Shown here in pieces: positions 19,104 to 26,712 of a stretch of 64,000 nt of DNA (positions within the stretch are counted from its first letter, which is position 1; the number at the start of each line of letters is the position of its first letter). The stretch comes from JADLHS01 sp964539515 (GTDB lineage Bacteria > Verrucomicrobiota > Verrucomicrobiia > Limisphaerales > JADLHS01): assembly GCA_964539515.1 (NCBI GenBank), contig CAZIJO010000001.1, positions 1-64,000 on the forward strand, given 5' to 3'. The notes beneath the pieces are model-generated. The model saw nothing but the letters and a program-made list of their open reading frames with translations, had not been told where the DNA came from and ran no database searches. Made by a program: the position numbers and the translations under genes.

Positions 19104-19844
19104 TCACCGCCAGAACCAGGTGATCACGGGCGCCACCACCAGGGCGGGCAGGTAATCCGTCAGGTCCACTCGTCGGATTTCAAATATCACCACCCCCACC
19201 GTGCAAACCACCAGGCCCCCCACCGCGTTGACGGAATCCAGCAACCCGTGTGTGCGGAGGAATGGCTCGAGATAAACCTGGCAGGCGAGCGTGATGGTGC
19301 CGAGAAACACGAAAACCGGCAACGCCGCCACAATGGCCCCGGCACCAAATAAGGCCACAAACCCCAGCATCGCCAGCCCGTCCATGACCGCCTTGACAAC
19401 CAGAACCTGATAGTAACCAGTGGCACCCGCCACGGTCGGCAGTCCGTCCTGCAGCGCGCCCAGCATCCCCAGCGGCGCGGCGCAAAACAGAATCGCACAG
19501 GCATTCAATCCGTTGCTGAAACGGTGCGGATCATTTGGCCGGTGGGCTTCGATCAATTTTCGCGCGTATTGACCGAGGCGATTCGAGGCCTTTTGCAGGC
19601 GCAGCAGTTTACCCAGCAAATTGCCGAGCACCAAAGCAAGCATGGCGATGACCAATTGCTTGAAGGTGCTACCCGCGGTGCCGCCAACGCTCAACCAGGT
19701 GAGCCGCAGCCCAAAGATCAGCGTCATCGCCCCCAGCATCAACTTGAAGAAGTTCTGGGTCTGGGGCGTCAGCGGTGTCGTACGCGCCAGGCCAATGGCC
19801 CCACCGATGATGATGCCCGCCGCGTTCAGAATGGCTCCGGTCAC
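19104..19844 (-). CDS. DUF554 family integral membrane protein
   Basis: This gene encodes 246 residues if started at GTG 19844, which gives the usual family opening VTGAILNAAGIIIGGAIGL; the frame extends to 19937 but those 31 residues are atypical. Hydrophobic segments cover most of the chain, including FFKLMLGAMTLIFGLRLTW, QLVIAMLALVLGNLLGKLL, a segment containing CAAPLGMLGALQDG, and the terminal ALVVAPVITWFWR. Length, GA-rich helices and the conserved DG and NLLG positions match DUF554/YdfK-type proteins, which are putative transporters of unknown substrate. It lies between OYE and esterase genes on the same strand, 126 bases after the OYE stop. Confidence 0.85.
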   Translation of the reverse strand: MTGAILNAAGIIIGGAIGLARTTPLTPQTQNFFKLMLGAMTLIFGLRLTWLSVGGTAGSTFKQLVIAMLALVLGNLLGKLLRLQKASNRLGQYARKLIEAHRPNDPHRFSNGLNACAILFCAAPLGMLGALQDGLPTVAGATGYYQVLVVKAVMDGLAMLGFVALFGAGAIVAALPVFVFLGTITLACQVYLEPFLRTHGLLDSVNAVGGLVVCTVGVVIFEIRRVDLTDYLPALVVAPVITWFWR

Positions 19845-19970
19845 GCGCGAGAATGAATCATGCCCGTCGCCCGGAAAGAAGCGCAAAGTTGAGTCAGGCC
19901 AAGAATGCCATCCGTGGGCCGGCGGTTCGCCCAACAACCCTGCCGGTGGGCGGGCCTCGGTTCCCGAGAT

Positions 19971-21485
19971 TTACTCGCCCGCGCCACGCTTGACTTGCTT
20001 CAGTTTTTGCGACTCCGGCATGCCCGCATAATACCGGTCGAGCGGATAGCAGCCGCTTTTCATGCCGTTACGTGGTGCCGTGGTGCAATCGCTGAAAGTG
20101 CGGCAAATCAATTTGGGCGTCAGCGCGCCTTTCGAGGTCGCCTCCGCCAGCATCTCCGGGTAACTCAGCACCATTCGCCCCAGGCCAACCATGTCCGTCC
20201 AGCCGTGACGAACAACGTATTGAGCGACGTGCGGCAGGTATTCCTGCAAATAACTATAGGCGGTCCCTACCAGAACCGGTGTTTGGTGTTTGGTGTTTGG
20301 TGTTTGGTGTTTCCCCAGATGGGCCTTGATCTGTTTCACGACATTGATCTGCCGCGCCACATCAATGAGTGGATCGTAGGCGGGTTGATAGCCGTCGCTC
20401 GGGGGATACGCGGCCGGGCGCTGGATGTGGGGATTGTAATAAGGCGATCCGGCGCTCAAGTTCAGAATCTTTACGCCAAGCTGCGCGCACAAATCCACGA
20501 ACGCGAATGTCTCCGTCAGGTCATATTCCACCGGATTTTCTGCCTTCACCCCGAAACCGTAGCGATACGGCAGGCAGTGCGAGAAATCCTCCGGGATGCC
20601 GGGGCCGGGCCTGCCTGGCTGCGAAAGCGCGGGGTCGGGCTTGAACGGAACAAAATCGAAGGCGCTCAGCCGCACGCCGATTTCAATTGGGTTCCCGCCC
20701 GCGCGGATGCCCGCGATGATTTCGCGCAAGATGCGGGTGCGATTCTCAATGCTGCCGCCGAATTTCCCCGGCCGGGTGTGCGCCCCGAGAAACTCGTGCA
20801 GCAGGTAGCCGTGGCAATGCTTGATGTCCACGAAGTCCGCGCCCGCGTCCCAGGCGATTTTGGCCGCCTGGATGTAACACCGGATCAATTCCTCGATCTC
20901 GGCGTCGGTGAAGACCTGTGCCTCGCTCGTGACGTTGAATCTGCGGTCCAGAATTGGGTGCCGGAATGCCACGCGCGGCTCCATGCGCTTCTTATCCGTG
21001 GGCTTGCAGAACCGGCCCGAGTGCGTGAGTTGAAAACCGATCACCGGCTCATCCGCGCTGCCAAACCGCTCGCGATGCACCCGCAACAGGATTTCCTGTA
21101 ACTCCGCGAGATCGCGTTTGTTTTCCTCCATGATGATGAGCTGGTTCGGATTCGCCCGGCCATCGGGGCGCACGGCCATGGCCTCCCCGCCGTAAATCAA
21201 CTTCGCGCCGCTCTCGCCGAAGCGTTGCCAGCGCCGGCGCACATCCTCGGTCGCGCCGCCGCTCGTGGTCGCATCCCAGCCTTCCATGGGATGAATCGCC
21301 CAGCGATTGCCGATGCGCTTGCCGTTGATAGTGGCGCCATCGATTGGTTGCGTCAGCGGCGAATCTGCCCCCACGGCGATGGCATCTTCGCACGGTAAAT
21401 CCAGGCCAAGCGAGGCGATGTGGTGCCGAAAATCCTCAACGGTCTTGAGCGACGGAATTCGGGTCAGTTTGAATGGTTCGGACAT
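19971..21485 (-). CDS. NADH:flavin oxidoreductase of the Old Yellow Enzyme / dienoyl-CoA reductase group
   Basis: This gene encodes a 504-residue FMN TIM-barrel protein. Family signatures are visible: IHPMEGWDA near residue 65, QLTHSGR near 150, and DIKHCHGYLLHEFLGAHTRP with GGSIENRTR near 220-250, the conserved substrate and FMN-binding block. Near the end VGLGRMVLSYPEMLAEA and a cysteine pattern (CRTFSDC ... SGC) suggest the iron-sulfur subgroup, although the C-terminal Rossmann domains of full dienoyl-CoA reductases are absent. At about residues 392-402 a four-unit heptanucleotide array encodes the odd insert KHQTPNTKHQTPV, which keeps the frame. It sits 32 bases after the GH88 gene and is probably co-transcribed; the substrate is unknown. 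Confidence 0.9.
   Translation of the reverse strand: MSEPFKLTRIPSLKTVEDFRHHIASLGLDLPCEDAIAVGADSPLTQPIDGATINGKRIGNRWAIHPMEGWDATTSGGATEDVRRRWQRFGESGAKLIYGGEAMAVRPDGRANPNQLIIMEENKRDLAELQEILLRVHRERFGSADEPVIGFQLTHSGRFCKPTDKKRMEPRVAFRHPILDRRFNVTSEAQVFTDAEIEELIRCYIQAAKIAWDAGADFVDIKHCHGYLLHEFLGAHTRPGKFGGSIENRTRILREIIAGIRAGGNPIEIGVRLSAFDFVPFKPDPALSQPGRPGPGIPEDFSHCLPYRYGFGVKAENPVEYDLTETFAFVDLCAQLGVKILNLSAGSPYYNPHIQRPAAYPPSDGYQPAYDPLIDVARQINVVKQIKAHLGKHQTPNTKHQTPVLVGTAYSYLQEYLPHVAQYVVRHGWTDMVGLGRMVLSYPEMLAEATSKGALTPKLICRTFSDCTTAPRNGMKSGCYPLDRYYAGMPESQKLKQVKRGAGE
20281..20312. repeat. GTTTGGT heptanucleotide array inside the OYE gene
   Basis: The 7-base unit GTTTGGT is present in four perfect head-to-tail copies plus a 4-base partial unit. 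Seven is not a multiple of three, so gain or loss of one unit would shift the reading frame of the host gene, as in phase-variable simple-repeat genes. In the current state the frame is open through the array. Confidence 0.95.
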
Positions 21486-21517
21486 GCTTCAATTGTCGGA
21501 GACGAGGTGACGAGTCG

Positions 21518-22984
21518 CTAATTTTGAACTTTGGATGTTTCGCCATTGGTTGGTGCCGGCGACTTGGTCGGAACCCCACCGAAGAATGTCGGATAAACCT
21601 CGCCGCGGGCTTCCCGGAGAATCAAAAGCGCCAGTTCGCGCAGATGATAGTCGCCCCACATGGAGCTTTCGCCATTCGGAACTTTCTGTCCGGGCGCAAT
21701 GTAATCCCAGCCATTCGGGCGATGATAAACGGAGTGGAGTAACAAACCCTGATGCGGCGGCTTGGTGGAGAGATACGGCTCTCTGAACAAGGTGCGGGCA
21801 ATGGTCAGGCCGGCCTGGCGAAAGCGGGCGGCAGAGTTTTTGTCGCCCGTCGCCCGGAGATAATTCCCGAGCCGGACCAGGCCTTGCGCTGCAATGGCTG
21901 CCGCCGAACTGTCCACCGGCTCGAACCGGTTATACGGGTCGGCTGGCCGGTCGAGGTAGTTTTGAGGCAGGCGATACAAGTTCGGCGCTCCCGTATCCCA
22001 CATCGCAATGCCGTCGGAACAGGCGTTTTCGAGATAGAAATCCGCCGTGGCTCGCGCCGTGTTCTCGAAAACTGTAGCCGCCGACGTGAGGAGGCGGTTA
22101 ATCGTAGCCAGATCCCAAGATTTCGCCTCCTTACGTTGGCGGCTACGAACGGTGGATAGAAATTCCAACTGCTCCGCAAATCCGCAGATGGCCCAGGCCA
22201 GTCCGCGCGTCCAGGTGGTGAACGGCGAGTAACCCTGTTGCGAGTTCGGGCAGCGAAACACGCCGCTCTCCGTATTGAAGACGGCTTCGTGGGCCGTTCG
22301 GCCACGCACATCGTACGCATCGCGCCCTTCGCCATAATAGATGGAGTAGCGGGCCGTGTTGAGCGCGTGTTCCACCAATCGTTGCAACAGGGAGATCTTT
22401 TCGTCCTGTTCCCCCATGAGCACATGGCCGAGCTGATGCGCCACCGCCAGCGACCGGCAGGAACGGATCGTATCCACGAACAACGAATGCGGGCCGTTGA
22501 AGCTGTGAATGAAGCCGGTGCCGTCCGCCAGCTTCGTCCAGCGCGCGGCCTGCACCGCGCCGCTGACCTTGAGCGCAAGTTCGTAAAAATTCTGCTCGTC
22601 CGCGTTGTGCGGGATTTTCCCCTCGCGCATCAGACGCAGCAGGTTGCCATAGGTGGAGATGTTGTTGAACCCGTGATCATGCACGCCGAGGTGCGAGACG
22701 TGCGTGGCCATGCGTTCCACCGTCCCACGCCGGCCAATCTCCAGAAACCGGTCGTCGCCCATCGCATCGAACTGCAGCAGCGCCGAGCCATATTGGAAAC
22801 CCTGGGTCCATTCCGTCCACCCGCGCGAGGTGTATTTGCCTTGCACCGTAAACACCGGCGTTCCCTTTTCCGGCCGCCAGGATTTTTCGATGCTCAGGAT
22901 CTTTTGCGCCGAGAGTTCGAACATGCGCTCAATCTGCGGCACGAGCTGCTTTGGCTTCAGTTTGGAATCGATTTTGATGGGCAT
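21518..22984 (-). CDS. GH88 unsaturated glucuronyl hydrolase
   Basis: This gene encodes 488 residues from ATG 22984; an ATG six codons earlier is possible, but the AAAGAAAG just upstream of 22984 favours this one. The (alpha/alpha)6-barrel family is recognised from WTEWTQGFQYGSALLQFDA, GVHDHGFNN with the first catalytic-type Asp, HSLFVDTIRSCRSLAVA with the second Asp, and TTWTRGLAWAICGFAEQLEF. Family members remove the unsaturated uronic acid left by polysaccharide lyases, giving a keto-uronate. No signal peptide is seen, so it should act in the cytoplasm. Residues ~280-304 are encoded by an inserted palindrome that leaves the frame intact. The neighbouring SDR and OYE genes on the same strand could handle downstream sugar oxidation or reduction; that link is inferred. 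Confidence 0.92.
   Translation of the reverse strand: MPIKIDSKLKPKQLVPQIERMFELSAQKILSIEKSWRPEKGTPVFTVQGKYTSRGWTEWTQGFQYGSALLQFDAMGDDRFLEIGRRGTVERMATHVSHLGVHDHGFNNISTYGNLLRLMREGKIPHNADEQNFYELALKVSGAVQAARWTKLADGTGFIHSFNGPHSLFVDTIRSCRSLAVAHQLGHVLMGEQDEKISLLQRLVEHALNTARYSIYYGEGRDAYDVRGRTAHEAVFNTESGVFRCPNSQQGYSPFTTWTRGLAWAICGFAEQLEFLSTVRSRQRKEAKSWDLATINRLLTSAATVFENTARATADFYLENACSDGIAMWDTGAPNLYRLPQNYLDRPADPYNRFEPVDSSAAAIAAQGLVRLGNYLRATGDKNSAARFRQAGLTIARTLFREPYLSTKPPHQGLLLHSVYHRPNGWDYIAPGQKVPNGESSMWGDYHLRELALLILREARGEVYPTFFGGVPTKSPAPTNGETSKVQN
22074..22146. repeat. Palindromic element in frame inside the GH88 gene
   Basis: Two 23-base arms (22074-22096 and 22124-22146) are reverse complements with only two mismatches and start and end with GTAGCCGCC / GGCGGCTAC. 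The 27-base centre and both arms are read through by the host gene and add about 25 residues. It belongs to the same family as copies at 23418-23485 and 28125-28195. Confidence 0.9.
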
Positions 22985-22995
22985 ATTCTTTCTTT

Positions 22996-23064
22996 GTAGC
23001 ATCCGACATGAGTCGGCTCATGCATGCTTGGATCGGATGGCGACGGTTCACCCCCGTCTCCTAC
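22996..23064. repeat. Related palindromic element between SDR and GH88 genes
   Basis: The left end GTAGCATCCGACATGAGTCG resembles the GTAGC..CCGACGTGAG arm of the family, and the right end, read in reverse, is GTAGGAGACGGGGGTGAA. The right end begins exactly at the TAG stop codon of the SDR gene, so the element fills the whole gap up to the GH88 start. A half copy of the GGAGACGAGGTGACGAGTC type also lies at 21496-21514 between GH88 and OYE. Confidence 0.6.
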
Positions 23065-23897
23065 AATCTGCGCAGATGAAAGCCTCCGTCCACGTTAATG
23101 ACTTCCCCGGTGCTGAATGGAAACGCGTCGCTGGCAATGGCGGCCACGGCGCGGCCGATGTCCTCGGGCGTGCCCCAGCGTTGGATGGGGGTCATCCCCT
23201 CGGCGATGAGGCGGTCGTATTTTTCCTTCACCGGCCCGGTCATGTCCGTGGCGATGACGCCCGGCCGGATTTCATAGACGTTGATGCCATGTTCGGCGAG
23301 CCGCGCGGCGAACAACGGTGTCAACATCGAGAGGGCGGCCTTGCTCACGCAGTAATCCCCGCGGTTCGTCGATGCAGTGTAGGCGGAAATGGAGGAGATA
23401 GTGATGATCTTCGGTCGGTAGCCGCCGACGTGCGGAGGCGGGTCCGACCTCACCTGCGCGTCCGCCTCGTTGCCTCGGCAGCGACACTGCTCGATCATCC
23501 AGCGGGCGGCGAGTTGGGTCAGGAAATACGGGCCCTTGACGTTGATGGCGATGAGCCGGTCAAAGCTGGCCTCGCTGGCTTCGAGCAGATCCGCGCGCAC
23601 ATCCGGCGCCACGCCGGCGTTGTTGACGAGCAAATCCAGCCGCCCGAAGGTCGACCGCGTGAAATCCAGCAGCCGTTGGCGGTCGGCGCTCTGGCTGATG
23701 TCCGCCTGGCACGCCTCGGCGCGGATTTGTTTGCCATTCGCCTGGGCCAGCGCCCGACAATCATCCGCCGTCTGGCTGGCGGCGGCGGTGTTGCCCGCGT
23801 AGTTGATGACCAGATCGTGACCAAGTTTCGCCAACGCCAGCGCGATGCCGCGGCCAATCCCCCGCGACGCGCCGGTGATCAATGCAACTGGATTCAC
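23061..23897 (-). CDS. SDR family oxidoreductase (3-oxoacyl-ACP-reductase-like)
   Basis: This gene encodes a 278-residue cytoplasmic dehydrogenase with a Rossmann fold. The nucleotide-binding TGASRGIGRGIA lies at residues ~8-19, NNAGV near 90, the catalytic SSISAY and YCVSK (Tyr-x3-Lys) near 165-185, PGVIATDM near 210, and the C-terminal TGEVINVDGGFHL typical of FabG-like SDRs. About 24 residues just before the catalytic strand (about 138-160, CRCRGNEADAQVRSDPPP...) come from a palindromic insertion located between MIEQ and PKIITISS, at a surface loop where the family is variable. It is first in a minus-strand run SDR-GH88-OYE, so a sugar or uronate substrate is plausible. Confidence 0.93.
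   Translation of the reverse strand: MNPVALITGASRGIGRGIALALAKLGHDLVINYAGNTAAASQTADDCRALAQANGKQIRAEACQADISQSADRQRLLDFTRSTFGRLDLLVNNAGVAPDVRADLLEASEASFDRLIAINVKGPYFLTQLAARWMIEQCRCRGNEADAQVRSDPPPHVGGYRPKIITISSISAYTASTNRGDYCVSKAALSMLTPLFAARLAEHGINVYEIRPGVIATDMTGPVKEKYDRLIAEGMTPIQRWGTPEDIGRAVAAIASDAFPFSTGEVINVDGGFHLRRL
23418..23485. repeat. Palindromic element in frame inside the SDR gene
   Basis: The left arm (GTAGCCGCCGACGTGCGGAG) is nearly identical to the element in the GH88 gene; the right arm at 23463-23485 pairs with it at about 16 of 23 positions. The host frame reads straight through. Confidence 0.8.
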
Positions 23898-24047
23898 CCG
23901 CCGAAACTAGGGATTTCGCGTCCGGAGGAAAATGATTTTGTTTGCCAGTGGCCGGGAAAATGGCGGTCCTGATCGGCCGCCGGGGCTTCAAATTGTGTGA
24001 CATTGCTGTTGAGCGTTGCCAGTTCTTTCGCTACCTCTTTCCCCCGC

Positions 24048-24890
24048 ATGAGCGAGTTTATTGGCCGGCTTCATCCGCTGTTGGTGCATTTGCCCATCGG
24101 CTTCCTGGTGCTGATCGGAATTTTCGAGCTGCTGGCGTTGCGACCGCGGGGTCAGAATCTGCGGCCCGCGATCCGGGTGGTTCTCGGCTTGACGCTTCCC
24201 GTTGCCTGGGCGGGCATCGGTTGCGGCTGGCTGCTGGCGGAGAGCGGCGATTACGATGGAAGCTCCCTCTTCTGGCATCGCTGGCTGGGGGTGGGATTGG
24301 GTTTCGCCTGTGCCGTCCTGTTTGGGTTGCATCGGTTCGGGCCCTCGCGGATTTATCGCTGGATGCTCATTCTCACGCTGGGCTTGCTGGCCGCCACCAG
24401 CCACTTCGGCGGTTCGCTTACGCACGGCAAGGACTTCCTCTCGTGGCCCAAAGCGAAATCCGCCGCCAACCAGTCAGGCCGCCCGGGCGATCTGGCGACG
24501 CAGTCTTTTCACGCGGCCGTGATCCAACCCATCTTCCAGCAAGCTTGCGTGAGCTGCCACGGCCCCGAAAAGGCCAAGGGCGGTCTGCGCATGCACACGG
24601 CGGCGAGTTTGCTGGCTGGCGGCGACTCCGGCCCGGTCCTCCAGCCGACCGGAGCGGACCGAAGTCCACTCGGCAAACGGCTGGCGCTGCCGCTCGACGT
24701 GGAAGAGCACATGCCCCCCGATGGCAAGCGTCAACTGACGGAAGCCGAAATGGCGCTCGTGCGCTGGTGGCTCGATGCCGGCGCTCCCACCGACAAAACG
24801 GTCCAGGAATTGAACCCGCCCCCGGCAATCATGAAAATCATCGGAGCGCCGGCCGAAACGGCCGGTGGTCAGCCGGCGGCTGATCGATGA
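24048..24890 (+). CDS. DUF2231 membrane protein fused to a cytochrome c module
   Basis: ATG 24048 gives 280 residues starting MSEFIGRLHPLLVHLPIGFL, the standard DUF2231 opening; an upstream start at 23997 is less likely. Four hydrophobic segments fill residues ~10-125. A periplasmic C-terminal part follows, with one haem c site ACVSCHG near residue 166 and the distal motif HMPPDGKRQLTEAEMALVRW, the pattern of planctomycete/verrucomicrobial cytochrome c domains where Met of HMPP is the likely ligand. It is probably a membrane-anchored electron carrier. It is divergent from the SDR gene and 45 bases upstream of an esterase gene on the same strand. Confidence 0.88.
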   Translation: MSEFIGRLHPLLVHLPIGFLVLIGIFELLALRPRGQNLRPAIRVVLGLTLPVAWAGIGCGWLLAESGDYDGSSLFWHRWLGVGLGFACAVLFGLHRFGPSRIYRWMLILTLGLLAATSHFGGSLTHGKDFLSWPKAKSAANQSGRPGDLATQSFHAAVIQPIFQQACVSCHGPEKAKGGLRMHTAASLLAGGDSGPVLQPTGADRSPLGKRLALPLDVEEHMPPDGKRQLTEAEMALVRWWLDAGAPTDKTVQELNPPPAIMKIIGAPAETAGGQPAADR

Positions 24891-24935
24891 ACCGTCCCCT
24901 CGGATCGTTCCGGCAGACGGTGAGTACCTTTTATC

Positions 24936-25571
24936 ATGCTTCACAGTGAATTGATTCCCGCCGCCAAAACCGGCTCGCGCCGCCTGATGGTGATGCTGCA
25001 TGGATTGGGCGACAGCATCGAGGGCTACCGCTGGCTGCCGGAGGCGATGCGGCTGCCCTGGCTGAATTATCTGCTCGTCAACGCGCCGGACGATTACTAC
25101 GGCGGATTCTCCTGGTACGACATTGCCGGCAATTCCGCGCCCGGTGTCCTGCGCAGTCGCCAGTTGTTGTTTGCGCTGCTGGACGATCTGCGCACCCGCG
25201 GCTACCCGACGGAACAGACCACATTTGGTGGGTTTTCGCAGGGCTGTCTGATGGCGATTGACATTGCGCTGCGTTACCCGCACCGGCTGGCGGGCGTCGT
25301 TGGCATCAGCGGCTATGTGTTCGAGCCGGAGAAAGCCCTCGCGGAACTTTCACCGGTGGCGCGCGAGCAGCGTATTCTCGTCACGCACGGGACGTTTGAT
25401 CCGGTCGTGCCGTTCGAGAAAACACGCCCGCAGATCAAGCGACTGCAAGCCGCAGGGCTGTCCCTCGAATGGCGCGAGTTCGCCAAGCCCCACACCATCG
25501 CGGGCGAAGAGGAGCTGCGCGTGATCCGGGAATTTGTGCGCGCCGGCTACGCGGATGTTGTGGGGGCGTAA
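24936..25571 (+). CDS. Cytoplasmic alpha/beta-hydrolase, phospholipase/carboxylesterase family
   Basis: This gene encodes 211 residues without a signal peptide. The LMVMLHGLGDS oxyanion strand near residue 20, the nucleophile elbow GGFSQGCLMA near 98, Asp in GTFDPVVP near 150 and His in KPHTIAGEE near 185 form the complete triad of the YpfH/Est-type carboxylesterase family. Length equals the family norm. It probably hydrolyses short acyl esters; the substrate is not predictable. It is co-directional with the DUF2231-cytochrome gene 45 bases upstream. Confidence 0.9.
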   Translation: MLHSELIPAAKTGSRRLMVMLHGLGDSIEGYRWLPEAMRLPWLNYLLVNAPDDYYGGFSWYDIAGNSAPGVLRSRQLLFALLDDLRTRGYPTEQTTFGGFSQGCLMAIDIALRYPHRLAGVVGISGYVFEPEKALAELSPVAREQRILVTHGTFDPVVPFEKTRPQIKRLQAAGLSLEWREFAKPHTIAGEEELRVIREFVRAGYADVVGA

Positions 25572-26112
25572 CCGGCGCGCTCCTCCGTTAAATCCGCACC
25601 TGGCGGTCTCTCGCGCCGCCCAGCACTTGCATCGCACTGTGAAGCACGCGCTCGATTCCAAGGGGATTTTGAATTTGTGCAAGTTTGTTTAGCCTCGTTC
25701 ATTGAGGGGAAGGCACGTCAAAGCGAACCCGGATGTTTCACTCTGGCTGGCCAAATTCTCCTATTGAGATGCCGACACCAATCCGGGTTGTGGCCAAGAA
25801 CTGCAAAGCAAAGGCCAAGATATGGCTTTCCTTGATTGCTTCAACCTGTCGTAGTCGACTCCGCGAGGAACGTTTTTAGCCAGCGTCCTTTCGGGGATTC
25901 TCTGTTCCGGGATTGCTGGGGTGCCACGGGGCTTGGGTCATGAAGGTCGCGATTTCGACGACCACGGAAAAGGTAGAGGGTGCAGCGGTGCCCCCCCCCC
26001 ACGCGCAATCTTTTTCTCCGCTGATAGCCGCCCGGGCTCGGCCTTCATTTTGGGGCTTTCCTCTCGGCACCGTTCCTTCCTGTCGGTTGGAGGATCAAAC
26101 CTTTCCTGAATT
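25572..26112. other. Gene-free stretch upstream of a decayed locus
   Basis: No credible gene is seen on either strand. The notable element is a run of ten C at 25991-26000, about 113 bases before the start of the truncated gene at 26113. No terminator with a T-run follows the esterase stop. Confidence 0.6.
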
Positions 26113-26592
26113 ATGAAAACCCCTGCGCTCATGCTCGCTCTGGCTGGGTTGGCACTGACCCCCTCGTTTGCTCAAGTGGCTGCCACCGCGCCGGCTTTGA
26201 TCTCGCCGGCTGACGTTGTTTCAGGTTATGAAGTGGTCGAACGCGACGCGCACAGTCGCGTCTGGGCCCGGGTCAGTTATGTCACGAACGAACTCGGCGA
26301 TGTCCTGGTCAGGACCAATAGCTTCGTCGAGCTGCAAACCGGTTTGCATTACCGCGCGAGCGACAGCGATCAATGGCTGGCGAGCGAGGCGAAGATTGAA
26401 ATCCTGCCGAAGAACGCAGGGGCGGTGGCGGCCAAGGGACAGTACCAGGCGATACTGCCACCTGAAATCAAATCCGGCATCATTGAGTTGCGGCTACCGG
26501 AAGGGCAATGGCGGAATTGCCGATATTCTTCGAAACCGTATTCGACCAGGCACGGGGATGACGAGGCAGGATATCATCTACGAATTGCGTGA
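26113..26592 (+). pseudogene. Truncated N-terminus of a secreted beta-helix/RHS-partner protein
   Basis: This frame encodes 159 residues beginning with a good signal peptide (MKTPALMLALAGLALTPSFA). Residues ~35-130 (RVWARVSYVTNELGDVL, then ELQTGLHYRASDSDQWLASE) line up with the N-terminal domain of the 1000-residue protein at 52167-55181 (RVWQRVTVERDEEGRPYSLT, ELETGMHVKQPDGTWAEASD). After about residue 140 the similarity stops, and the frame ends in unrelated text that overlaps the next small frame. I read this as the front of a once longer gene joined by deletion to an unrelated 3' segment; it could still be expressed as a short secreted protein. Confidence 0.6.
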
Positions 26593-26710
26593 AATATACA
26601 CAGACATTTCGAAGCCGGAGCTAAACAACATTTGGCCAGCAGCGAGAGACTGGCTTCGCAAGATGCAACAGTCCGGCCACTTGGAGGCCGGGCTTGTTAT
26701 ACCGGACTGA
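26558..26710 (+). CDS. Small protein, possible orphan C-terminal tip of a polymorphic toxin
   Basis: This is a 50-residue frame starting MTRQDIIYELREIYTDISKP and ending WLRKMQQSGHLEAGLVIPD. It has good amphipathic helix character, lower GC than the surrounding genes, and stops two bases before the next start, so it is probably real and translationally coupled. It overlaps the tail of the truncated gene in another frame. I do not recognise a family. Its position between a truncated partner gene and a likely downstream immunity-type gene suggests it is the end of a lost toxin gene, but an independent small protein is equally possible. Confidence 0.45.
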   Translation: MTRQDIIYELREIYTDISKPELNNIWPAARDWLRKMQQSGHLEAGLVIPD

Positions 26711-26712
26711 CT

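Noticed and set aside
20281..20312. CRISPR-like array
   Set aside because: Units are 7 bases without spacers; it is a simple tandem repeat.
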